Assembly: GCA_004802725.1 (NCBI GenBank)
Contig: SGPM01000296.1
Span: 1-34,643, forward strand
Length of the DNA stretch: 34,643 nt
Direction: 5' to 3'
DNA from: Antrodiella citrinella
Taxonomy: Eukaryota > Basidiomycota > Agaricomycetes > Polyporales > Steccherinaceae
Position numbers and translations under genes: made by a program. Shown in pieces: positions 8,369 through 19,418 of the stretch; the first letter of the stretch is position 1, and every line of letters starts with the position of its first letter. The notes under the pieces are model-generated. The model made no database searches. It was not told the origin of the DNA and saw only the letters and a program-made list of their open reading frames with translations.

Positions 8369-11300
8369 TTACGAGATTGTCTCATGTGAACTGGTGCTCT
8401 GCCGCCTGGGCGACATCTCGACAGACTTGCACTGCGAAAGGACTTGAAGTAATATTGACCGTTCGCCAGCATTGCGAACGAAAGGAGTCTGCGCAGGTGA
8501 AATTTAGCTATGAAGCGGACTGGCAGTAAATGGAACATACGTTGAGTAGATCGTTAGGGTCTGGACGTGACGAGCTCGGTTCGGAGCATAGATGGAGGAA
8601 ATCGTGAAAAGATCGTGAAAAAATCTCAGGCTGGCTGAGTGCTGGCCACCGGTCGCCGAGTTGGGTAAGGTCGGTGGCGTCAGAGAACGGTGGCTCAGTC
8701 TGCGCCATCTCCCATACGGTCGCTCCAAGAGACCATACATCCACCTTGAGAGCGTTGTAAGGACCACTGCAAATAAAGGAATCAGACAAAGGAACAATAA
8801 CAAATTACAAGGAATGCATACCTTCGCATTTCAGGAGCCTGGATGACGAGATAAGACGTCAACGCCCGAGCAAATTTCGTACGAAATGATCAACACTTAC
8901 CTGCCAAAAGTGAACACCCGCGGGGTCCGACCGTGTGGGTTCAAGTAGAGGGACTTTCACAGAGTTGGAGAAGTCGGCTACAAAGGGCATTGAGTAAGAA
9001 GCAAGTTCCATACGGTGAGCCAAACGTACCAAGCTTGACTAAGCCCTCAGGGCTGAGCAATAAGTTATCTGACCTCAAATCCCTATGGGCAATACCAAGT
9101 TGCTGCAGGTAGTCAAGACCTGACAAGACCTACAACACTCAGAGTCAGCGCACAAGGATTATCGAACAAAACAGTGGTACGCACATCTTTTGCCACAAGT
9201 GCCATTTGCTTCTCCTGCAAGATCAAACCTTCATCCGCCAATGCAATAATGTCCGCCAAACTCCGGTCCATGAGCTCCATTCTGATCCAAAGCGCGTCCT
9301 CTTCCTGGTCGATATATATCGCATCCAGGCAGAGGACATGCGAATGTCTTACGTCCTTCAACGTGGTCAACTCCCGTTTAAGATCCGAAAGCTTTGGCAT
9401 GTCAGAAGGAGAGGGGAGGAGAGTGACTTTCTTAATAGCCACAACATTGTCATCGGCGGAGGCTTTGAGAACGCGGGCCGAGTACACGGAACCACTTTCG
9501 CCCTCTGCGATCTCCTGCAAATCCGCGAGAAGGGTATGAGGATCAACACGTTCTATGATGAACTCTCGGATGGGGCCGACTACCTCGGAGACCCATCCTG
9601 AGTACTGGGGAGTCGGCGACAAAGGAGAAGCAGCGGCGGGAGAAGAATATGGTGAAGGTATTCTGGACTCCTCGACCTCGATCACTTTGTCAATACCTTG
9701 GATGACTATCGACGGCCTTGCGTTCGCGGTGTTCTTGTACTGTCTGACCGCAGCAGACGAGAGCGCAGACTGGCCGAATGTCCCTGCAAGCGGGGATGGG
9801 AGCGGCGAAGATTCAACATAAGGAATGCAAGTTCTTGATCTTTCTGCAGATGCAGATGCAGACGTGGACGGTGTGAGAGAAGCGACCACGGAGGTTCCTG
9901 AAGAGTGAGATTCAGAGCTACTAGGAGAGGTGGAACGAAGTTCGTTCGAGTCGTCAGAGTCATCTGATTCGAGGCCTCCCGCAGGAAGGGTCGAGATCGG
10001 ATACGTAGGTCTTGGAACACCATCCTCTAGGACAGGTGATGCTATAACATTGGCACGAGCCCGTGTGGCAACAGCTGCATCGCGGACGATGGTGGCGGGC
10101 GTGACCGTCATGGTCGACATGTTAGAGTCGCGGTTCTCCTTCTCTCCATTTGGAATCGTGACTTGCAATTCATCATAGTCGATGGTCTTCTCCGGATTAA
10201 CCATGTTCATGACCTCGTTGAACAATGGCGTTTGCGGCAACCCGGATAAAGACCCCGGTGACCCAGCGGTGGACGGGAAAGAATTGCCAAAGTCGCGTCG
10301 AGCAGGTAGTTGATTCAGTGGCATAGGCTTTTGAAGAGGCAATGGGCGTGGTACAGTTGGTGGAGTAGGCTTTAAGCTATTACTGGAATGCAATAAAGAT
10401 TGAGATGAAGATGCAGTTGACGATGACGGCCATGGCGGTCGAGCTTGGGTGGAGAGGGCCTTTGGAGGAGACGAAAGCTTATCGGAGCCCGGAATAATGG
10501 AAAACAGCGACTCTGTCCAGCTTGACAGATCTGCAAGTTCGTCTTGATGTAAGGAGAGCCGGGGTGGACCCGTGGGTAAGCGAGAACCAAGTGAAGGGAG
10601 AGGCGCAGGCTGTTCACTGTCAGACGAGTCCTCTACGTCGTGATCAATGGCCTCCGGAGGACATAGGCCTGCACTCTTGTACTCCGTCGAGTGTGACTGA
10701 TAGGCAGGTGGCGGAGATGGAATCGTAGAGACGGACGCGTTGACAACATGGAATCGTCTCGGAGGCGTTCGTGGGGGTCTGTCTTTCTCGCTTGGAGTCG
10801 AGGCATATGATCCTGAACGAGGTGGCGTCGTGTGACTTGAAGGCGAATGACCACCTGGCAGCCGAGGAGATGAACTATTCATTGGAGGTAACGTCGGTGC
10901 GCGTGTAGATCGAGGGGAGTCGTGAATTGAACGAGCATCAATGGGTGAGGATGGCGTGGATTGTCGCGAAATGGGTGAGGTACTCCTCGCTAATGGGGGC
11001 GTACCATTGGAAGACCCTGCGCGTCCGCGCAACGTAGGCGTCTCCGGAGACCTTGGTGTGGGTCTTTCATAGACAACTCGGTCATAGCGCGGCTTCGATG
11101 GAAGCTCTGAATGCTGAGAACGAGACACATCTGAGTCGTGACGTGAATGCGGAGGGGACTTGATGGAATGAGACTGTTGAGAAGATCCTTCATCCGATAC
11201 GTCGCGTTGCAAAGAGCTCGAGCGTGGTTGAAAATGGGACAATCCGCTAGAAGTCGCTGCTGAATCTGTCCTGATATGAAAACTTTGGGTATGCAGCGGA

Positions 11301-12013
11301 GTCAGAGTAGGCGATCTTGAAGCAGCTCGTCGCGCATTGATGACGGTAATTTCGTCCGAAGTGAAACCCATGTCTACTAAGGACGCAGACCATGTCGGAG
11401 GCAATCCAGCCAAGCTACGAAAAATGTCAACACACACACTCACACAAAAACACCTCGTTATAAACGTACCCGTCGTCGACATGGACATTGTGCTTGATTG
11501 TGAAGCATATTAGTACGCAGACTAGGGACATTACACGGTGGCGCTCACTTGAAAGTTCCAAGGCATTGATATTGAGGAATCATCCACCACTTCCGGAGCA
11601 TCTAACGTGTGGGACTTGTTGGACTTCGCGGACTTCGGTGTCCTGGAACGTCGAGTGAAAGACGGCATCTTGAAAATACTTCGCTTCGACCGCGCGGAAT
11701 CAGGTGAAAGCGTAGCATTTGACGAAGGCCCATTGGTACTCGGGGCGTAGTGACTACTGGTGGAATAGGATGGACTGGGGGACGGACTTCGTGCACTAGC
11801 AGCATAGCGTGAGGAAATGGGGGTGATAGGATGCGATGAAGAGTCCTGCGCGATGGAATGGCTGAGGGACACCATAGACGGATTTGCGAGATAGAGCGGA
11901 TCCTTGGGGGGAGGCGCGGGGGCCTTGGAGGAGCTGCCAGAAATCTTGAAGACATTGAGCGACGAAAAACGCGAGTTCTGTCTGCCTGTTGACGACGCGG
12001 AGGAGGTGGCCAT
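8369..12013 (-). CDS. CRIB-domain PAK/Ste20-like protein kinase with altered catalytic motifs
   Basis: Exons 12013-11549, 11492-11470, 11414-9185, 9129-9030, 8977-8901, 8838-8822, 8766-8541 and 8488-8369, all in phase (1085 aa). A CRIB motif (ISMPWNFQHNVHVDDGLAGLP, about 148-168) spans the first two introns and should bind Cdc42/Rac GTPases. Then come about 600 residues rich in Ser and Pro, and a C-terminal kinase domain (about 795-1055). Visible landmarks are the Gly-rich EGESGSVY, VAIK (K824), the alpha-C Glu in DLKRE, HRDLRSDN (D923), ADFS (D941) and APEM. The catalytic-loop Lys is Arg (R925) and DFG is DFS (S943), while the catalytic and metal-binding Asp residues remain. The family role is signalling in polarity or mating pathways. 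Whether this copy is active is uncertain. Confidence 0.85.
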
Positions 12014-12696
12014 CGTTGAGAACGACGAGCTCGGACGACGGGGACGACGAGGAAAGAGCCTCACATGGGCGTCTGCGAATAACAACCCCGGCGTTTATAG
12101 AAATTACTTATCCCATCACTAATCGGAGTTCTAAATATGTTACTCATTTTCTAACCAATAGATAGGGTCATGTTATTATTGTTACTTGTGGACCGCTCTA
12201 GATCCCGTGCCTTATATGCAGACCTCGTTTTCAGGACTGTGAGCTAGCTTTCGAAAAAAAAAACACAAGTACACATGATGCATGAGGCCTTGAGGAAGTC
12301 TTCAAGCCTTCAAGCTTCAAGCCTCAGCGCTGATTTGGCAACCGCACATCTTTGTTGTTCAAACGTTCAAGTTGATCCGTTCAGGTTATATGTTGATCAG
12401 CGGGACACTGCAGTCGCCCCGGGCCTGGTGTGGCGCACAATGATATGATGGCAAATCAAGCTTGCAGTGAAATATAATCAGTGCACCGGCGACGCAAGGT
12501 AGAGTTGTTGTCATCTACGACGATGCGAGCCTTCCGCAGCATTTTCGTAATGTCTGAAGCTTGAAGATCCGGAGCGGGTTCCAAAGGGAATCATTGGTTG
12601 GACAAAAACATCTTGCGAGTGTAATTGTGAATTGAGATGATCATATAGCAATGCCTTCCAACATTGAGGGCTGACAGAATCCATTGATACATCGAT
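12014..12696. other. Intergenic region between the PAK-like kinase and RPA49
   Basis: This contains the kinase promoter and the 3' flank of RPA49. A small run of TTCAAGC(C) units, three in tandem, lies at 12301-12323 after an A10 tract (12255-12264). No gene is seen. Confidence 0.5.
12093..12099 (-). promoter_or_regulatory. TATA box for the PAK-like kinase
   Basis: TATAAAC on the minus strand, 80 bases upstream of the ATG at 12013. A start codon followed at once by a stop (ATGTGA) lies at 12066-12061, about 30 bases below the box, and may be at the very start of the mRNA. Confidence 0.5.
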
Positions 12697-14228
12697 TTAG
12701 CGTCTCGCCCGCTTGAACTTGACGGTAGGAAACACAACCGGTGTGCGCAAAATTGCACGTTTTGTTCCGATCTTGCAGCCCAGAGACTTGAACAGTGCGT
12801 TCACTCTGTATGATGACCCGGTCATTTCAACCTCAGGGTCTGCTAAGTAGGCAACTGAAGCACGTACGAGGCAGGTGGCATGCTCAAGTCTTTGGCAATC
12901 AGCGCGCTATCCGATGCAAAGTCGTCCACTCGAAGGCAGAGCACGAACATATGTGTGAGCAGACTCGTCTCCGTCTGGGAGGTTATCTTCGGTCTGAACA
13001 CCGAACATGTGAGCTGTGTGACGGCGGCCTGATACACGGGCGACTCACTCATTTGATTCTCGCGGAGTCTCCATAAAGCGGGAGACCAATCCATCTACCA
13101 CGATGCTCGGGACGCTTTTGAGTCGCTCCTGCAATTTTTTCTTGTCTCCCGCCCTCGCCGCCTGCTTGAACGCCATCATAGCAGATACGTAGAACAGTAT
13201 CTTCCTATATATGAAGGGTGGGATGAGCTTCACATTGCACTTGAAACACGTTTCTACTCACAGAGTATTCGTCTTCACCGATGGGGCCGCAAACGCGAGT
13301 AACAAATGTTGATTGATCCATTCAGACCTGGAGTAGGGCAACATGTACCGCCTTTCTTTATCCGACGACGCGTGCTTCAGCGCTGAGACTGTGAGGGCTT
13401 TCCACTCGGCCTCAGGGATGACGTCGTGCAGCGCGTAGACATCGTCCGGCCGTTCAGCGTCCAGATTGTGGGGAGGTATAAGTCTGTTCTCGTCCGCAGC
13501 CGCCTTGGCCTCCTCTGCAGCAACTGGTTAGCGACAGGACGTGGAGATAAATGCCTAGCTCACCCCGAGTAGGCAGACTAGTCGTGTTCTCCTCTATCCG
13601 GTCTTGAATATGTCCTGCAGCCCCTCTCATGGCGTCGACATCGATCCTGTTTCGCTCTTGTGCCCGGATGGCGGTCTTGGCCTTCTTGGTACCGAAAGTC
13701 TCCCCAAGCTTGTTCCGTTGGGCCAGACGGCATCCGAGCTTGCAACCATGGACTCCAGATTCTTTAGCTTCTTCACACTTCTTGTCAGGATGTGCAACGG
13801 AGCTGGACGGAATACAGTCGTATTCGTCCGCTTGTTGTGTACACCTACGAGGTAACTAAGTATTGTTCAGTGTCGCTCGACCATATGAGCCTTGCAAATA
13901 CGCACCTGCATCCTGCCGCAGCGACCTGTGTCTCCGGACCCGTTACGAACTCTACTGAGTCTGTTTCACCGACAATAGTCACATCCTGTTCGGAAAACGG
14001 CTTGTTTGGCTCCTTTTTGTTCAAATAGGCCTTGTAAGGAACGGATTTTGTTGGGTGAATAGCAGGGAAGCTAGCTGATTTCCGGCTGAGAAATTTGGTA
14101 GACGTGTGGGATTGGAATTACCAACCTAATACTGCGCCGATTTGGGCTGTATCCTGCGATGATAGTTCTAAGGATATTTCCGCAGGTTCTTCATTGCGTT
14201 TCCTCTTCTTGGACACAACTGCAGACAT
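12697..14228 (-). CDS. RPA49: RNA polymerase I subunit RPA49, with an apparent one-base frameshift
   Basis: RPA49 pairs with RPA34.5 on Pol I and supports rRNA initiation and elongation. Recognised by LASFPAI, YLVGVHNKRT, LGETFGTKKA, ERNRIDVDAM, FVLCLRVDDF and the C-terminal NALFKSLGCKIG, covering the N-terminal dimerisation module and the C-terminal tandem winged helix. Exons 14228-14126, 14074-13906, 13855-13564, 13523-13262, 13204-13049, 12993-12868 and 12805-12697. Exon 3 is one base short: KKLKNLES is in one frame and AQRNKLGETF in the next, with the switch near 13728-13732. No intron can explain it, because the spacing matches the family to one base. With the missing base the protein would be about 405 aa. 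The gene is divergent from SET2. Confidence 0.85.
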
Positions 14229-14596
14229 ATCGTAGACAATGAAGGTTGGAGAAGATATCTAGAGATAGAGCGCCGGACGCTCGTAGCAAAGAAGTCTTAG
14301 AAGACACGGGCGTTTCAGCGTAATTGGCCCTTTCCCCGCGCAGTCACGAAGTCGTTGGACAAATGTCCCAATAGACTTGTGCAGCGGCATTAAAGTTTTG
14401 TTGCTTTTCGTTCTTTGTCTCTGGTAAGTTTGTATACACCGTCTACAGTATATTATTGCGTTGCTTATTTGCGTCGTATCGTAGGACTCGTGTCTCGTAA
14501 TTTCCTTTGCCGCCCGTTGACAGGACACCGGATCGGGGGGGTGCTACCTCTCTCTTCGTCCGTTACATTGCTGCATCCCTCGTCCTGTCTGCAGGA
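14229..14596. promoter_or_regulatory. Shared divergent promoter region of RPA49 and SET2
   Basis: The 368 bases between the two start codons must hold both promoters. I see no clear TATA box for either gene, as is common for housekeeping genes. Confidence 0.5.
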
Positions 14597-17500
14597 ATGT
14601 CTGCATCAAACTTGTCCTCTCGCTCGTCGTCGCGCTTGGGCGAACGCCGCACCTCCGCGTTGCGGAGTGCCTCAGGGAGCAGGGAGGGAACCTACACCGA
14701 ACAAATGGAGAGCGGTGTCAAGGTGGAGGAGGATACTAAGGTGGCGGTGACTCGGGAGTTCAAGGAAGAGGAAGACGGGGATATTATCATGGGAGATGCT
14801 AGTTCTCCCACCTTGAACGAGGAGGCGAGTGAAGAGGCGAAATCGGAAGCCTCAGATATGAAAATCGAGGAAATCAAGACCAAGTCTGTTACGCCACCGC
14901 TCCCACCCAGCAAGACGAAGAAGAAACCGGAAGCTCAGCTCATTGGAGACCTACCACGCGCTGAAGGTGATGCTTTGAAGACCTTTGAAGAACTTCCTGG
15001 AAATCACTACCAGTACGGCACCCTGGGACGATCCAGAGAGGCATTGGAGAGTATGACATGTGATTGTCAATACGAACACGGTCAGTCGTCTCAACATTCG
15101 TGCTTGAAACATAGTATATAGCGTGGCTTAGGTAGCAGATGCTGACTTCGCTGCGTGGTGTGCTCTAGGTGTGGACGACCCCTCTGACGCTTGCGGCTCC
15201 GACTGTATCAATCGACTGACTCAAGTCGAGTGTCTACCTGAAGATTGTCGTTGTCATTCTTTCTGCGGAAATCAACGGTGAGCGGCTCGCTGGGCCACAT
15301 ATCCCATGGTAGGAAGATGACGCTGACTATGTGTCCGTTCTGTCAGGTTTCAGCGCAAAGCGTACGCTGACATTCATATCGTACAAACGGAGAAGAAAGG
15401 GTTTGGTCTTCGTGCTGGTGCGAACCTACCTAAGTGAGTTCTACCCTCCGATATGAAGCCGTCCTCGTCTGACCTCAACGTCGCCGTCGGCAGAGACCAA
15501 TTTATCTATGAATATGTGGGCGATGTGGTCAACCAGTCATCGTTTTTGAAACGAATGCGCCTATACGCGGAGGAGGGAATTCGCCACTTCTACTTCATGA
15601 TGTTGCAGAAAGACGAGGTGCGTCGTATATACGGTGCGGCGTCACCGCAGCAATTTGACCCCCATTTAGTATATCGACGCGACGAAGCGTGGTGGCATTG
15701 GTCGGTTCGCCAACCACAGCTGTAATCCCAACTGTTACGTCGCAAAATGGACCGTCGGCGCTCATGTCCGCATGGGAATCTTTGCGAATCGGAACATCAA
15801 GAAGGATGAGGAACTGACATTCAACTACAATGTTGATCGCTATGGGTAAGCATCTACCATCATAGTCGGTGTGCTCTCCGGTGCTAACTTGTCTTCAGTC
15901 ATGACGCACAGATATGCTACTGTGGTGAGCCAAACTGTGTGGGTTTCATCGGTGGGAAGACCCAAACAGACATTGCTGCCATGGATGATCTGTACCTCGA
16001 CGGTCAGTTCTTCGTCTCGATAGCGATTGGACTACCTCTCATCACTTGTCACAGCGCTCGGTATCAGTGAGGAAGTCGAACAACTCGGCCTCAAGGGTAG
16101 CAAGAAGAAGAAAGGCAAGAAGCTCGACGAGGATTATCTGGTAGAGATAATTTTTACATCTGTTGTCCGGTCATTTCTAATCTTTTTTCAGCCTACTCTC
16201 AAACCTCTTGTGGAGAAGGACGTACCGAAGGTTGTCCAAGCTATGCGTCAAACACAGAGTCGCAAGGTCTTGCTCAAGTTATTGACGCGTGTGAAGGTAA
16301 GCAAGAGTGGAATGCACTGCTACGATGTCAGACTCACAAGATTTCTCAGATTACCGAAGACCAGTCCGCTTTGCGGCAGATTATGCGGCTGCGCGGTTTC
16401 AGTGTCATGACGAATATTTTAGATGACTATATCACAGACTTGGAGATTCGTACTACGGTGAGAGTCTTGGTTTCGTGTCTGCCCTCGCATGCTGAAACAT
16501 CGTTCAGGCTATCGAGTGCATGATGACTTGGCCTCTTATTCAGCGGAACAAGGTCGAAGACTCGAAAATAAATGTACCAGTGAAAGAGTGCTCGGAATCC
16601 GACGACGAGAGGCTTTCATCGCTGGCTAAGAAAGTACGATGACTTGTTCAATACATTTACAACATTCAAGCTAACGTGGAGATGGATGTTCAGCTGCTCG
16701 AACAATGGGATGGTCTCGAATACGCCTATCGGATACCCAAACGTCCGAAAACGATGGTACATCGAATCTTATGCTTGTCGTAATAGCTTGCTCACAAGGA
16801 TATATTCTAGGAGGAAGACAAGGTGGAGGAACCCAAGGATCCGTGGCCTGTGTTCTTTGACTCAGACAACGAGGATCGGCCGAACAAGCGCAGAAAATCC
16901 ACATCACCAGAACCCAAGCTCGATCTCCGGCCTATGGGCTTCCGAACCGTCAAGATCCCTGCCTACGACCCGGCACGCAAATCAAACCATCCACCGATTG
17001 GTCTTCCTCTTTGGCACGACGTACCAGCGCCTACCTTCAGGCCTGCTACGAAACAAGATATCGCGGCCGTAATCGCGGCTGCCGCTGAGTCCGCTGCGAA
17101 AGCTGCTGCCGCTGCTGAAGCTGAAGCAGCGGCAGAAAAGGCAGCTAAGGCGGCGAAAGATGAGGAGTTGGCGAAGCGGAAAGCGGCGAAGGCGAGCAAA
17201 AAGCATCAGAGCAAGGAGGAAAAGGAAGCAAATAAGGAGAAGCGGTTGTTGAAACTCGTCGGCGTTGTTGTGGTGAAAGTGATGTCGAAGTATCAGAAGC
17301 ATATGGACCATGACTCCTTCAAGCAACACGCAAAGGAGGTACGTCAACTACTGATCTTTTTGTGTCGTACATAGCTAACATCGGATGTTCTCTTTATAGC
17401 TCACCCAGATTATCGCTGACAAGGAGAAGAAATCGAACAGCTACAAAGAGGGAAAACTCAACTCACTTTCGGAGGAGAAAGAAACGAAGATCAAGAAGTT

Positions 17501-17858
17501 TGCGAAGGAGTACATTGCAAAGATCTTGCGCAAGTTGGAGAAGAAGCACAAGTCAAAGGGTGGACCGGACGACACTCCGGGATCCTCATCCACTCCCGGC
17601 ATGCCCCACGGTGCACTCCATGACTCCAAGGACGCACCGCTGTCCTTGGCAGATGTGGTAGACATGGACGGAGATGATGACGATGACGATGACGCCGAAG
17701 AAGGAGAGATTAACGAGCCACCTTCCTCGGGCGTTCCGTCTGCAAGGTCAGTAGAATCGTCACACCGACGCGCGCGGCATCGGAATGAAGAGACTGGATG
17801 GGACCCGACTGCATTACTCGCGGTACCCGCGGAACGAGGTTTGGGGATTTCGTGCTAG
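14597..17858 (+). CDS. SET2: Histone H3 lysine-36 methyltransferase SET2
   Basis: This is the H3K36 methyltransferase that rides on elongating RNA polymerase II. Domain order: acidic N-terminus, AWS zinc-binding region (from C155), SET (about 199-322, with [10 protein letters not shown] at 280-289 and ELTFNYN), post-SET (CYCGEPNC, 333-340), an Ala/Lys-rich coiled coil (about 605-665) and an SRI domain (about 666-760) that binds the phosphorylated Rpb1 tail. Exons 14597-15080, 15169-15277, 15347-15433, 15494-15617, 15670-15845, 15899-16002, 16055-16140, 16192-16296, 16350-16457, 16508-16633, 16694-16756, 16811-17338 and 17400-17858 (852 aa). I do not see a clear WW domain. The last 35 codons are uncertain: a donor at 17747 (GTCAGT) could lead to another ending. 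The ATG at 14597 is the first in frame. Confidence 0.88.
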
Positions 17859-18326
17859 TATCACCATGGTACCACTATCAGGACACACGTTGAGTATTTT
17901 ACTTGTATTTATCGTACGCTATGACCTTCTGCTGCTACTTGATATTTGTTGGGTTCTGTACTTACACATCTGGGAGATTCATTGAATGCAGGATCTCTTT
18001 ATAACTTTCCGCTCAGCCTTGACTTTCTCTGGGCGTTTTGACAACGACGACGACGACTCACTGCAAAACTAGAGCTCTCGAGGCGGATCGATGTAGGTTG
18101 CTGATAGCCCCCGCATTATCTTAGCGGGTGTTTCATTATACATTCAGGCCGTGCTCTGACCGTGCTCTCCGAGAAATACGGAAAACTACTCCCGTACCTG
18201 GCACGGAAAAGATACTGGTCCACACTCGCAGCAAACGTCCACGGCTGCATGATATATAAAGTAGACAGAGTATTTAAAGATGGAGGCTTACCACTTTCTT
18301 ACCGTCAGATTGTCTCGCAAGCAAGG
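17859..18326. other. Intergenic region between SET2 and the alcohol oxidase relic
   Basis: 3' flank of SET2 and 5' flank of the relic, including the TATA box at 18253-18260. No other gene is seen. Confidence 0.45.
18253..18260 (+). promoter_or_regulatory. TATA box upstream of the alcohol oxidase relic
   Basis: TATATAAA lies 74 bases before the ATG at 18327, a normal distance for a fungal TATA promoter. It suggests the relic may still be transcribed. Confidence 0.5.
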
Positions 18327-19210
18327 ATGGCAACTCCTAAAAAACATGACTATGACCTTGTCTTTGCCGCTGGTACGTCTGAAGTCTGGGTTTTCGCGCT
18401 GCTAAAATGACATGTCTTACTAGGGGGACTGCGGGAGGTGTTTGTCAAGCGCATGGTCATTTTGTCTGCAGGCGCCTTGAACACGCCCATAATGCTCGAG
18501 CTTTCTGGTATCGGTGCGAAATCTGTGCTAGAGCAGAATGGAGTGACCCAGATTGTCGACCTTCCAGGCGTTGGCGGGAATTTCCAAGGTGCGTGCATCA
18601 TCAACCGCTAGTTATGTGACCACTTGCACTCTTTTCAGATCATCTTGCTTCGCCTTCACAATTTATAGCCAGCGAGGAATCAAATACGTTGGACCCTATC
18701 TTGCAGTCGGACGATGGTCCAGAGTTGCAAAGTAAGCAGATACACACGTTTTGCAAGTCAAATCACTTCACAGGATGGCTCGCCATGTTCAATAAGGACG
18801 GGACAGGGATGATAGCAAATAAGTAAAGCTTACAGGCGAACTACGACACACAGACTCTGACATCATTGTAGTGGCCTCGATGCGGGGGTCAAATATCGTC
18901 CTACGGCCACAGAATTACGAGAAATTGGGCCTAGCTTTGAGGAGGCGTGGAAGGAGCGCCACGCACCGTATCCCGCGAAGCCTACTTTCTGGCTAGGCAT
19001 CTTTACACTGTAAGATACATTATGCGTCATCCAATGTCCTTGCTTAACTGTTTTGTTTCCCCACAGGTGTCTCGACCCGATGTCGCCACCAGGAAAGTAT
19101 TATGGGGTCATCAATCAATTCTTGGATGCATCTAGCAGAGGTCACGTTCACATTAAGTCCAAAGATGACCCCAAAGCAACTCCTGATTTCCGAGCTGGCT
19201 ACCTTGAAGA
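18327..19210 (+). pseudogene. AA3_3 alcohol oxidase (GMC) relic with in-frame internal deletion and lost 3' end
   Basis: Segments 18327-18372, 18424-18588, 18639-18731, 18774-18822, 18872-19009 and 19067-19210 join in phase into about 211 codons without a stop. The start (KKHDYDLVFAAG) matches exon 1 of the intact oxidase at 31.4-34.0 kb (NEYDIIFAGG), with an intron at the same place. The next exon jumps to the middle of the enzyme (VILSAGALNTP, against VIVSAGSCGSP), so about 245 residues of the FAD-binding half are missing without a frame break. Later parts align well: VDLPGVGGNFQDH, GLDAGVKYRPT, PPGKYY, PDFRAGYLEE. The final donor (19211) is at the conserved position, but the exons with the catalytic His and Asn are absent before UTP10 ends at 19419. 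An active oxidase is not possible. Confidence 0.75.
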
Positions 19211-19418
19211 GTGAGCTCATCCGATTATATTTTGTACTACTCCAAGCCCTGGAACCATCGGTCATTTTGCATTTGAACGTTGACCGCCGAATCATGGACT
19301 CAATGGATCATTGCGACTACCTCCTCACATAAAGAGTGCCAAACTACTAATATCAATAACTTTGCCGCAGTTGGTAAAGCACGAGCTCTATGTACAGAAT
19401 ACTACGACCGTTGTTTTC

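Noticed and set aside
12014..12696. A tRNA or small RNA gene in the intergenic space
   Set aside because: I found no A/B box pair, cloverleaf or terminator run that fits.
13604..14028. Overlapping plus-strand open frames of 76-83 codons
   Set aside because: They are shadows on the strand opposite to RPA49 exons with clear family motifs.
18162..18326. Coding sequence upstream of the relic start, in frame for 55 codons
   Set aside because: It shows no alcohol oxidase similarity and contains the TATA box. The family N-terminus begins at the ATG at 18327.
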